The translations under genes were made by a program, and so were the position numbers. A stretch of DNA of 64,000 nt from Lonicera japonica (Eukaryota; Streptophyta; Magnoliopsida; Dipsacales; Caprifoliaceae). The stretch spans positions 17,949,839 to 18,013,838 of the forward strand of contig CM038465.1 in the NCBI GenBank assembly GCA_021464415.1, given 5' to 3'. How positions within the stretch are numbered: position 1 is the stretch's first letter; every line of letters begins with the position of its first letter. Of this stretch, positions 12,719 to 23,661 are shown one piece after another. The notes beneath the pieces were generated by a model that saw only the letters and a list, made by a program, of their open reading frames with translations, was not told the DNA's origin and did no database searches.

Positions 12719-12732
12719 CCTCTGATACAAAT
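12719..12732 (-). promoter_or_regulatory. Primer binding site of the copia element
   Basis: Directly inside the 5' LTR the minus strand reads TTTGTATCAGAGG, close to the TGGTATCAGAGC complement of the initiator tRNA-Met 3' end used by most plant copia elements. It confirms the element's orientation. Confidence 0.85.
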
Positions 12733-14147
12733 TGTAGGTTGAAAAATACCCTAGAGGGCGAGGTAAATAGGGTTTTTAAAACTTAATCGGATTTTTAAAA
12801 TCGATTTAAAAATGTTTAATGTCTATATCAATCAAGCAATCAAGAAACAAAGTTAATTCCAATCACAAAGTATAAATATCACAATATGAGAGATCAATAG
12901 ATAGAAAGATTGAACCGATAGAAGTCGAAGACTTTTTGGCCACACGCTTCGGCTTGTTAGCCCCTACTTTCGCGCTCGGTTAGTACCCCGAGAATTTTCA
13001 CTATAACCGATCTTCTTCCGGGTGAAGATCAAACCTTTACAAGTGTATTCTTCTCACACACTCTTACAAGTATTGAATCTCTCTCAATACTCACACAAGA
13101 TTTCACTCTTGCTATCTTAAAAGATAAACCTCTCTTAATGTTTGAATGAAAAGATTTGGTGACTAACACTAATGTACAATAGCTCTTAAGTGTATGAAGA
13201 TTACAATTTAAGCTCACACTAAGAGATATCAAATTTGATCAATAAGTTCTAGCTCAAAATAATTGTGATTGATCAAAAGAAATGTTCTTGAATCTTTGAA
13301 TATTGAATGTAGATGAAGAGGATAGTGTAAGAATGATTCAAGGGTGTTTAAATAAGTCTTAGATGGTGTATATGTAGTCTAGGAAACCATATGACCGTTT
13401 GGAGGGAGTTGGTGAGAGTTTGGTACCAAACATGGTAAAAAATCAGAACTCCAACGGCTAGTTTCTGGGCCATCAGTCGGCTGAGAAAGGCTCATCAGTC
13501 GACTGAACAAAGCCCATCAGTCGACTGATGGTTCCCTCTGGTCTGCTGCCAGATTGACCAAAAATCCTATTTTTCACACTTTTGCAAATTAGCTCAAAAA
13601 TCAATTTTGAAGCTAGGGGATACTTAAATATGAGTTTCTAAGAGTTCTATAATGTAAAGAGCTCCGAAATGAGTTCGTTTAGTATTTAAAATGAATTTGT
13701 TTCAAGAACGGGTTTTTCACTAAAAATAAGATTTATTGAAGGAAACTTTATTCAACTTTTGATTTGATCAACCTTATAATATTGAAACATTGTATGAGCT
13801 ATTATGATGATCACATATAAATCTTTATAAAGGAAACTAAAGCACTCACTCACATATACAATAACGAGTCTTCGAGGGCTTTCTTTGTATCTTTGTTTCT
13901 TTTCTTCCTTGGCTCATTGTACTTCATAGAAATGCCATTGAAGATGTATTGACCAAGAGTTGTATGAGGTGTAAGACATTGAACGTGCAATACTTTGTAG
14001 ATGAATGATCTTGATTTCGGCTTTTCGGTTAAGTCCACGTATGATCAATTTATTGTGGCTATAACTTAAAACATCAACTAAGTTAAATTACACATGGTTA
14101 ACTTTATTGTTATTATTAAAACAAGATTAGTGACTTTCAAGTCAACA
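12733..14147 (-). repeat. 5' LTR of the copia element
   Basis: 1415 bases, with TG..CA ends on the minus strand (TGTTGACTTG to CGACCTACA). It carries three TCGA-centred palindromes at about 13471-13530, where the 3' LTR has four. A TATA-like sequence lies about 100 bases further along the minus strand (near 13370). Confidence 0.93.
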
Positions 14148-14152
14148 AACAA

Positions 14153-16600
14153 GATCAAGTCCTAGCCCTATTTCAAATAACATGGCCAATGCCAAGGGCT
14201 AAGACCCCAGCAAGAGGAAGACCAATCTTGATTTTTCTTATTATAAAGATCAAAGCTATAAAACTGAGTTTGTTAAAAGCAACGAACTATGGCCAGGTGC
14301 AGTTAAGTTAAAATAATGGTAACAAATAAAAGGCAGTGGGCCTTATAAAAGCTATAGTGAAAGCCTTCCATTATACTATATACGGGGCACGACTTCTCAA
14401 AAAGGCTTATCCTTTGGAGGTTAACATGGGACGAGATAATCATGTGTATGAATTGAGTTTTTTAGAAAAAGATTTGCTTAGGATATGCACTTCACATAAC
14501 GATTCCTTAGTCATTATGTTCAACATGAACTCTTGGGATGTCAAAAGAGTTTTGATTGATCTAGTAGCTCGTCCGAGGTCATGTACACATATTTATATAA
14601 TAGGCTTGACCTCTTAAAGAACAAAATATAGTGTATCGATATGCGGATCTTCAATTTTTGTGGCTAGCCATTTTGGCCCATTGGTATAGTTTAGGTCCAA
14701 TTACGTGTAGGGTCAATAATTAACATTGATGCCTTATACAATGCTATACTCTACAAAAATTTGTAGGGGGCAATGAGAACAATAGCTTCCCCCAAAAAGC
14801 AAAGGTTGACTTAGGAGAAGGAGCTTCAAGATTGTAAATCCACTTTATGATCAATGTTGTCCACTCATCAAGAGTAGTTGAAGTTCCCTTCAAAAAAGGG
14901 AGTAGGGGAGGTAAGATGAAGTCAACAAAAAGTCATGTACTATTTTGGTTTGTCCATTTAAACAACCATTACAGAAACTAAGGAAGAAACATCTCGATCT
15001 TTCTAAGTGGAAGAAAATACAGCAAACAAAGAGTAGCAATCACAGCACGGCCGTCCCATAGATGGTGGGGCTAGAGGACGGTCGGGAGAAAAGTTCTTCA
15101 AAGTCCTAATTCAAGTCCCTACAGAAGAAAGAAATGAGGATAAGTATTTTTTTTATCTACAATTCTATTAATGCCGAAGAAAGAAATAAGATAGTTGAGT
15201 CCTTAAAGAGGAACATTGATGTGTTTGCCTGGTAGCCTTATAATATCCCCAGATTTCACATTGATTCTAATTTTAAACCAATTAAGCAAAAAGAGAAAGA
15301 GCCACTCCAAAAAAGGTCCCAACCTTGAGTATATTATGTACTACTCAAGGTTGGGGATATCCGAGAAGCAAAATTCCATGATTGAATCTCTAATTTAGTG
15401 GTGGTATAAAAACAACAAATGGAGAGTATGCGTATATTTCACCGATCTTACAAAGCTTCCTAAAGGATAACTTTCCTTTGCTAAGAATAGATCATCTAGT
15501 GAACTTAGCGGCCAGGCATGTAAAGAAATGAGTTTTTTATATGCTTACTCAGGTAGCCATCAAATCCCTTTGTTCAGCCCAGACTAAGAGAACATGGCAT
15601 TCATTACCATAATGGGCTTGTTTTGTTACAATGTCATCCCATTTGGACTAAAAAATGTAGAGGTAACTTATCAAAGATTGGTGACTGAAATGCTTAGGGA
15701 GAAAATCGACAAGTCGATGGAAGTCTATGTGTATGACATATTAGTCGAGAATATGAAAGCCGCTGACCAAATCTTAGATTTGGATAAGACTTTTCAAATT
15801 TTAAGACATTACAAGATGAAACTATAACGACCCAAAATATCCCACATCGGTAGTGTAATAATGGGATGTTCCCTAGTATATATGTGGGTGCAATGACCCT
15901 AAATTAAAATTTAGGCTAATTATTATGGGGGAGAACTTGAGTTGTTATATATGGTATTAGAGTGGACCCAGGACACTACAACGTGATGTGCGGATATTGT
16001 GAGCCGTGTTTGTACGCTTGACGACAAACCGGAATCGCTGGATGTGGCTAGCAAGTGTCAAGATTATTTGTGTGTAACCTCGACCTCATAAGGACCTCAA
16101 GAATTTAATGGGAAGAGATTGTAACGACCCATAATATGACACATCAGTAGTGTAATGGAAAGTTTCTTTATATATATGTGGATGCAATGGCCCTAACTTA
16201 CAACTTGAGTTAGCCATTTTAAGGGAGAACTCGGATTGTTAAAAAATCTCAACGCATCTAAATGCATATTCATGGTAAGCTCGGGAAAGTTCCTTGGTAA
16301 ACCATAGAGGAATAAAGGCTAAGCCCGAAAAGATTCAAGCATTACAAGATATCCAGAGACCAACCAAATTGAAGGATTTGCACAAGTTAATAGGCATGAT
16401 CGCGACACTCAACATTTTTATTTTTAAATGCTCAGACGGTGCCCCCTGTTCTTCAATGCACTCAAAAAGTTTAAGGGATTTCAATGAAATGAATAATGTG
16501 ACAGAGCCCTTGCTGATCTCAAAGCCTACATTAGCAGACCCGAGTGTATTTTTTAAAAGAAAACTCTTTATTTAATTTAGACCCCATAATTCTAAACTTG
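14153..16600 (+). pseudogene. Ty3/gypsy gag-pol remnant, right part
   Basis: Plus-strand pieces of a decayed gypsy polyprotein. A protease-like segment lies at 14336-14617 (HNDSLVIMFNMNSWDVKRVLID). A pre-RT segment at about 15160-15320 reads ERNKIVESLKRNIDVFAW. Reverse transcriptase appears at 15594-15827 (FGLKNVEVTYQRLV, then VYVYDILVEN with the YxDD-equivalent altered to YVYD). RT continues at 16294-16575 (VNHRGIKAKPEKIQALQDI). The RT is interrupted by the TRIM at 15823-16241. The remnant has many stops and no recognised LTRs. Confidence 0.85.
15823..16241 (+). mobile_element. TRIM (terminal-repeat retrotransposon in miniature)
   Basis: Two roughly 125-base direct repeats (15823-15950 and 16120-16241) start TATAACGACCC and TGTAACGACCC. 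Inside the first lies a primer site like TGGTATTAGAGTGGA (15952-15966), and before the second a purine tract AATGGGAAGAGA. The internal part is too short to code. It splits the gypsy reverse transcriptase: residues before and after read on across it. The target duplication is too decayed to call. Confidence 0.85.
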
Positions 16601-17690
16601 CATGGCTAGGTCTTTCTAATGATATTAACTTGGAATTCCTTTTTTTTATGCTAGTAATTAATGACGTAAATTATAAGAAGGAAGTGAAAAAAGGGAAAAA
16701 AAAAAAAAATTTGGGTCTCCTACGAGATGTCCCTACATCACATTGGATGTGTGACCTGTTCGCAAAAATAAGCCTAGCGCTGGTCACGTACAACAGAACT
16801 TGCATCTTGCGGATTGGAAATCGAACATGGAATACACTGCTAAATAGAACGAAAAACTGTAATCACTAATTAATACAACTATTAATAAATTAAGCCCATA
16901 AAAGATACAGAGTACACCAAAAAGGACACACAACCATTTAAAAACAAACTCTACCAAGCAAACACTAATTGCTGGCCAAAGAGTGGGCCTTTTGTGTCTT
17001 TTTTAACAATTTTTCTGGCTTGCCTTTTGCTGTCTCCTAGCTAAAAAATCAGAGCTAAACACATGCTGTGTTGTTGGTCCAAAACCCATTTCACCTCTCA
17101 TATTTTGTTGATAGGTCAATTTTAGGGCCACAATCTAAATATTACTTTCCTCCCTCCCATGACAATTTTCACTTTTGCTTTAATTTTTCTATCTAAATGA
17201 AAAGTTAATTTGGAAGAAGAATAACCTATATAATAAGGTGTAATAGTTTTTAAATTTAAAAATGTATTTGCAAGAAATAAAAAATTATGTGGTTGAAAAT
17301 TAAAATATTTTTTTAATAGATGATAGTACTTTTGATAGAGATTACAACCTAGTATCTAATATTATAAAGTCAAGACTTTATCAAATCATTACGAAATTGT
17401 GTTACATTTTTTAATTATTAAATATTTATGCAGAGTCTTTTTTCTCGTTAGAGAAAATAAGTAAATAGGGTTCAAACAAAGTCATAAAATTCGAACATTT
17501 GCCTCTAAAAATGTGCTTGCCATTATATTTTTGTTTTAATCATTTAATCCAAAAGATATATGCAAATTGCATGATTATCACGTGTGCAAGATTTGAAAGG
17601 AAAAATTGGAAAATAATAGGCACATTTTTACTCATTATCACCTTTTTCTTTAATCTTACTTAATGCATTCTGATTAAATGTTGATATCTA
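16600..17690. other. AT-rich spacer, nothing recognised
   Basis: No coding family, RNA gene or clear element end was seen. There is an A-run near 16695, and a short open frame (16630-16869) looks like chance. Confidence 0.4.
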
Positions 17691-17890
17691 AATAAGGGTG
17701 TAATCGGTCAGGTAAGGCTCTCATCCGGACACCAGGAGGTCCCGGGTTTAAATTTTATATGGGGTGGAAATAGGAAGAATTTTTGTTATTTGTAATTAAA
17801 AAGGAGAGATTTAACCTTATTTATCTAGCCGTGTATGTAATTATTTCAATTTCTCATTTATATATAAATGCCTGGCCTGGGATTTTCAGT
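17690..17890 (+). mobile_element. Possible tRNA-derived SINE
   Basis: An A-box-like CGGTCAGGTAAGG and, about 30 bases on, a B-box-like CCCGGGTTTAAATTT lie at 17706-17756. This spacing is typical of the tRNA-related head of plant SINEs. The B box departs from GGTTCGAANCC. No clear target duplication was found. Confidence 0.4.
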
Positions 17891-19090
17891 TAAAAAGATA
17901 AAACTAGTTAATTATTCAGTTAAAAAGATAAAACTAATTAATTGGTTTTCTGTTTGGTTAGATGATCCTTGTGACTTGTCGTAACCAGAAACAATTTACT
18001 GTAGGCCATTGAATACGTTGAAATGTTAAAATTATTGCAAAAATGAAATTAGAGAAGAAAATATTTATATTATTGGCAATTCAATATTAGAGAAAAAAAT
18101 ATTTAAAGGTGTTTGATTGCATTTATTTTCTAGGTGAAAAATATACCATTTTTTCCTTGCAATGGTGATATATTTTCCAAATTTTGGTGTTTGATTACTT
18201 ACATTTTACTTAGAATTGGACGTTTTGGTTTTTGAGCCATTTTCCATCATACATGGAACTTATTTTCTTTCGGGTACGCTAAAAAAATAAATTCTTACTT
18301 TTATGTATTTTCTAGTTGTAACAAAGAACTAGGTGGTTCAAACCAATCAAATGTTAATGTTATGATAGTATGCTAATGTGTTATAATGAAAAAACATTAA
18401 CAGAATAAATTAATTAAACATGGATAATATTATATAACACACATAAATCCTGATCATAATAAAAAATATAATGAAATTCTAAATAGCAGAATGATCCAAA
18501 ATTTATATATATAATTAATATAGTTATGTAAATGGAAATGCACACAATTAATCAAATATGCAGAACATATTCTTCCTTAATTTTTCATTATATTAGATTT
18601 TCGAAGCCCAGAGATCAAATTGAATTATATTTGCACACAATTAGCATCAGTTGATTTTTCTCTCTCAAAAAAGTAAAATAAAAAAGAAGTAAAATTTATT
18701 CTCTCAAAAAAAAAGGAAAAGAATAATTGATCCCGTTTGGGAAAAGATGCTTCAAAAAACCAGAAGTATATTTAATCAAAGATTTTTTGTTTCTCTTATT
18801 CTAAATTAATACATCAGTTAACTATAGTTAATTTAGGTCACACTATAAGTAGCAAGTGGCAGTTTGTCAGTATACTCTAGCTAGTGACCTCCTGCCCTTG
18901 TTACATTATACAAATTTTATTTTATTATAACTAGTAGTTCCCTTTATCTTAGACATTATTGAACAAGGCAATAGTTAAGAAGATTTCCCCTTTAATTATA
19001 ATTAATGGAAGGATAGCTTACATTTTTATTATAAAATAAGGATACACATTTACTTTACTTAAAATATCCTTTTTGATCTATTTAATTTTT
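17891..19090. other. AT-rich spacer
   Basis: No gene is recognised. A segment near 18110-18240 (GTGTTTGATTGC, then TTTGGTGTTTGATTAC) has the style of hAT-type MITE ends, but I could not pair the termini. Confidence 0.35.
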
Positions 19091-19099
19091 TTATATTTT

Positions 19100-19645
19100 T
19101 TTTTCAAATCGTAACGTCGTCCCCCATGCTGGAGTTCTGGCAACCACCTTCAGAGTATCAAAACCTCATCGGAGCTTCGATACAGGTATTGCAAAATTAT
19201 TATTATACTAAATCCGCAAGCAAGTGATGATACATATTGTATTGTAAATATGTTGTTGCACGAAATCTGTAGGCAAGTAATGATACTTATTTTAGTGCAA
19301 ATTTGTTTTTGTACTAAATCTGTACTAATTAAGATATAAATTTAATTGCAAATTTATTTTTTCCCAAAATTCACAAACAATTAAAGATGTAACTTTGAGT
19401 GCAAATTTGTTTTTGCACTATATAGAATTTCTTGCTGGAGCTCCGATGACCAAGTTGGAGGTATGACAATGGTCAACAAAGCTCTGATAACGTTTTTCGG
19501 AGCTCTGGCCAAGGTCGCTGGAGCTCTGGGCTAGTGGTGGTGGATGTGGTAGGCGAGACTAAATAACCATTAATTGTAATACATAAATAAAATATTGTAG
19601 TAAAGGTATAATTATCCATTCAGGAAAAAGGGTGCATCCTTTTAG
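19100..19645 (+). repeat. Dispersed repeat arm A (inverse partner at 41912-42420)
   Basis: This block matches the reverse complement of 41912-42420 over several hundred bases. The shared words include the GTATAATT..CCATTC region and ATCCTTTTAGTGGA at one end, and internal repeats of a phrase like AGTGCAAATTTGTTTTTGCAC. No ORF. The class is unknown; it could be a non-autonomous DNA transposon. Confidence 0.55.
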
Positions 19646-21126
19646 TGGATATATATGGAAAATTGTCCTTATGGTTAAAACAAATTACAAAGGAAGTCCT
19701 CTATCTAGTATGAAATTTGAAGATTTCCTTTCTTTGAATATAATTATGGAGGATGCACTTAGGACCAATTTTCTCAATATTTTAACTCTCCATTCTTCAT
19801 ACTTGCTAGGTGTCCATGGAGGGATTTTACATTGATTTAGGATACAAATTATCTCCCAAACGTAGCGTAGCGACTGCATGCAAAGGTTTCGCCATAAGCA
19901 AACTATCATATGACTCACTAAGGTCAATACGAGGCTCAGTAGGTGGAGCGCTCCAGGTGAAGCATTGAAGAAGCCTCACTAACAGCATTGTTGTCATTGT
20001 CGAACCCAATAGAATTCATACGCATCCTCTTTGCCCAACACTAAAATACAAAAGACGAAGCTCTGACTTTGTCAATGCCACTTCAGAGCCATTGTCCCTT
20101 AGGTGTCGCTCTGGATTAAAGGTCAATGGGTTGTCCCAAATTCTTGGGTTGTGGCCAAGACTAGGTCGACTCAAAAGCAAGTGGCTACCCTTTGGTATGA
20201 AGTAGTTAGTGATTGTTGTATCAGACATGGATACATGCAGGACATTAAAAGGCACAATGGGATGGAGTCTAAAGGCCTTCATTGTACATGAGATACTAAA
20301 TCACAAAATGCCTTGTAGTTGTCTGAATTTAGAAGCTAGAAACTAAGAAAATGATATAGGCCTTCTTTGTTTTAGCCATTAGCTTTGGCATGTCCTTACA
20401 TTCTATCCGTAGTTGCCCTTTTGAAACCTAAAGCCTTGTTTTTATTGTTATACCTAAAGTTAAACCCAAGCCAATACCATAAATTCCACATCCCTTGGCT
20501 CGTTTGTGCAAAAGGCTCAAAAGTAGAGACATAGTGAAGTATGTTTATCTGAAAAAAAAAAGTTAAAAAAAAAGAGCAAGGAATGAAATTTATGCATTGA
20601 AAAATGAATATGCATGAATGATGATATTTATTGAGAATGAAAATTGAAGGTTGCATGCAATTGAATGAGAATGTCGTTATCAAAGTAAAAGAAAGAGCTG
20701 AAAAGCCTCTGAGCATTACAAAACCAAGCAAACGAGTCTTTTGAATCCTCAGTTGACCCGTTTGTTTCATAGCCATTACCCCCAGCCCCATTACAAACTA
20801 ATAAAGTCCTACTTGATCCTTAGTGGCTTAGTCTCGAGGTTTAGATGATGAGAAGGTATGCAAAAGTATTCTCGCCTTTGTAATACTTGAATATCTTTCC
20901 CAGAGACTCTTGTTCTTTCATTTTAGCGTCTTTTCATTTAAACATACGTGAGACATTTGATTTTGATAGCAAATATTCTATTTAGCCCGTATGTGGAGAG
21001 ATACACCTAATTTAGAGCGATTCATTTGTTAAATGTATGCCCAGTAAGTGTTTGAGTCAAAGCTTAGCATGAATGGAGTATAGATCTATGATTGATTTTA
21101 AAAGTTAAAAGTCAATGCAATTGCCC

Positions 21127-21141
21127 ACACACACACACACT
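21127..21141. repeat. Short CA microsatellite
   Basis: A run of CA dinucleotides in the internal tail of the gypsy element. Confidence 0.8.
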
Positions 21142-22798
21142 ATTGATTTATCTTTATGCTATGTCATATTCTGAATGCATCAAGATTGCTATTTCTCTTG
21201 TATATCTCTTACTAATGTGTTACTAAGTCAGTTTAGGTCCTTGCTGAGCCATTTGAGAGAGAATTTATGCATGATAGTCGACTTCGGGACAAGACTTAAA
21301 CTGCATTCGAGAATTTTGTGGGTGTATTCACTGGAAACCCTCACGTGACACAACTTGTCCTACTAGGGGAGACCTAGATGTTTAAAAGCTTATTGCATAC
21401 GCTTAATGCAACTGTTTATTTTAGGATTGTGTTTTTCTTTCTTTCTTTTCTGTGTTTGTTTTTAGAGATATATGTCATTTTATCACTCCATTGCTAGGGA
21501 CTAGCAATACGTTAGTTGGGGGATGTGATTAAGCCATTTTTATACATATTTATATGGCCTAATATGTATAAATTAAATTCTAATTATCCTAAATTGTTAA
21601 GAATTGAGTTTAATCATGAAATAGGATAATATGTTTGTTTCTAGTGCATTTTACTCTTTTTACATGTCAAAAATGAACAAGAACGAATTTAGAAGCAAAT
21701 TCCTCCAAAATTAGTCATTCCTGGTCAAATTCGGAGCTAAATTGAGTTCAAGAAGTGAACCAAAAATAATTCCCAAGCTCAAGCATGAAGGGAGTGGATG
21801 AAACAGACTAAGAGAAGCCGATAAATCATCTCAAGCGAAGAAAAAACCATTTGAATCAATTCGAAAAATTTTCGGTTGAAGAAGAGATCCACCGCGCGCA
21901 TTGCCTCTGTTCCATCCAATTATGGTATTTATCCGTGTAGAATCTGAAGAAAACTCCTACACAAAAGTCGTAGAACTTTGAGTTAGCTACGCGTGGGCGA
22001 AAACCTTGCGTCAATCGGAGTTCGGAGCGTAAATTTATGGCCGAAATAAGAACAGTGCGTCGGAAGAGAAGATTCCTGCGTGAATGAATAAATTAATTGA
22101 AGGTGCAAGAAATTATCGAAAGTGGGCCTAGCCCAGATGGTTTGCGCGAGAAGTTCCTTACTGCAATTTATTTTTGATCAATTTTTAAGCTTCAAATTGT
22201 GCTAAGCCCATAACCCATTGGCACACCTAATTAAATTAGGTTTTCTAATATATATATATAATATCGTCAATCATCACAAGCAGCAGCAACAAAAAAAGCC
22301 AGTTGTGTGCTCTTTCTCTCTCTTTTCATTCTTTTTCTCTCTCACCATTCTTCTCTTCTTTCTTTCATTAATTAATTTTTCTTTTACAACATTAAAGCTT
22401 CGTTTGTGTTGCTTCCATTATTTTTTTTGGCATTAATTTGAAGTTAGAGATGAAGTATTCAAGTATAATTTTGAAAATTAATTTTCCGATTTAATTATTG
22501 GTCTACGCGCGTACTTCAATTCTAGGTTTTTTTAATTCTAGTTACTGCTTTATTAATTCTTAGTATAAATTGTGCATGCTTATGATTTTATTTAGATTTT
22601 AATTTATGAATTTATGTAGGCTATTTTATTTAATTAATTTATTGAGCATGAATTTATTAGATATGTTTGGTTAGTTCGTTAGTTAGGGGTACGTAAGAAA
22701 CGGGTATGCCGACGAGGTAATTTTTCGGACCCGAATTCAATTCTAATTAATTTTTCATTGGTTAATAAGTCATTATAAATCTGATTTTTATTAATTTA

Positions 22799-23038
22799 GG
22801 GTAAAAAACACTAAACCCCCCTAAACTATTACTTTTTGGCAGTAAACCCCCCAATCTTTTAAAAGTGACATTAAACCCCCCCTCATCTATAAGAAAGCAA
22901 AAAACATATAACACCGTTACATCTTCTGTCTATATACCCCAAACCCATACGTCATTTTTATTTCTCTCATTCTCTCTCTACCGTTTGCTATTTCTTCTTC
23001 TCCTTCTCCTTCTCCTCCTCCTTCGTCTTCATTACAAG
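22799..23038 (+). repeat. Left TIR of the first MULE
   Basis: It matches the reverse complement of 27299-27612, except that about 105 bases present in the right TIR are missing between ATATAACACCGTTA and CATCTTCTGTCTATATACC. The inner end is the shared CTTCATTACAAG. It probably holds the transposase promoter and 5' UTR: a GT donor at 23116 pairs with an acceptor at 23658. Confidence 0.85.
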
Positions 23039-23661
23039 GATTACATCTCCTTTATTGTGCATTCCTCGTTGTGAAAAGGATCAAAATTGTGTACTCGAAA
23101 ATTTCATCTTCGAAGGTATGATTTTGGACCCAATTTCATGAATCGTTTTAAACTAGGGTTTGAGTTTTACACTTTCTTTATTCTTCTTCTTCGTTTTCTT
23201 TTTAGATTTGGGTTTTAAAAAATATCTTCATCCTTATTTTTCTTATGCATCTTTGTGGTTTTTCTTTTGATAAATAATTATCAACTAAAATTAGGGTTTA
23301 GTCCATCATATTTTTTAAATATGTAATCCATGGTCATTTTTTTAGAGATTTAGTATTTTGGTTGTTAGATTTAGGGTTACATTTATATTAAGAGTTTTAT
23401 GCATGGTTTTTTTCTTAGTTACGTAAGGAATGTATGTATTGGGAGTTAGGACCACATTTTGGTGGTCCCGAATTTCTGTTCCCCACTCTCATTTGCAACA
23501 TTTTTAATGTTGTTCACTAACCCATTGATAAATTCACACAATATGCATTTATGGAAAAGAATTTAGGGTTTTAAGAGTTTTATTGTTTATTTAATTTCGT
23601 AATTTTATTTGCTTAAGTTAAACTCCATGTGTTAATTATTTGTATAATTAATTTGCAGATA

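Larger units (their letters stand above)
2895..14147 (-). mobile_element. Full-length but dead Ty1/copia (Sirevirus-type) LTR retrotransposon
   Basis: Two long terminal repeats bound the element and end in TG..CA. A perfect 5-bp target duplication, aacaa, lies at 2890-2894 and 14148-14152. Read on the minus strand the order is 5' LTR, primer site, gag, protease, integrase, reverse transcriptase, RNase H, an additional ORF, polypurine tract, 3' LTR. This is the Ty1/copia order. The extra ORF downstream of RNase H, plus the general character of the pol sequence, suggests the Sirevirus lineage. Many stops and at least three frameshifts show it cannot move itself. It interrupts a gypsy gag, and its 3' LTR is interrupted by a solo LTR, so its relative age is fixed. 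Confidence 0.93.

Noticed and set aside
17706..17756. A possible tRNA gene
   Set aside because: Only A- and B-box-like words are present; no cloverleaf or anticodon stem can be drawn, so SINE-like is the better call.
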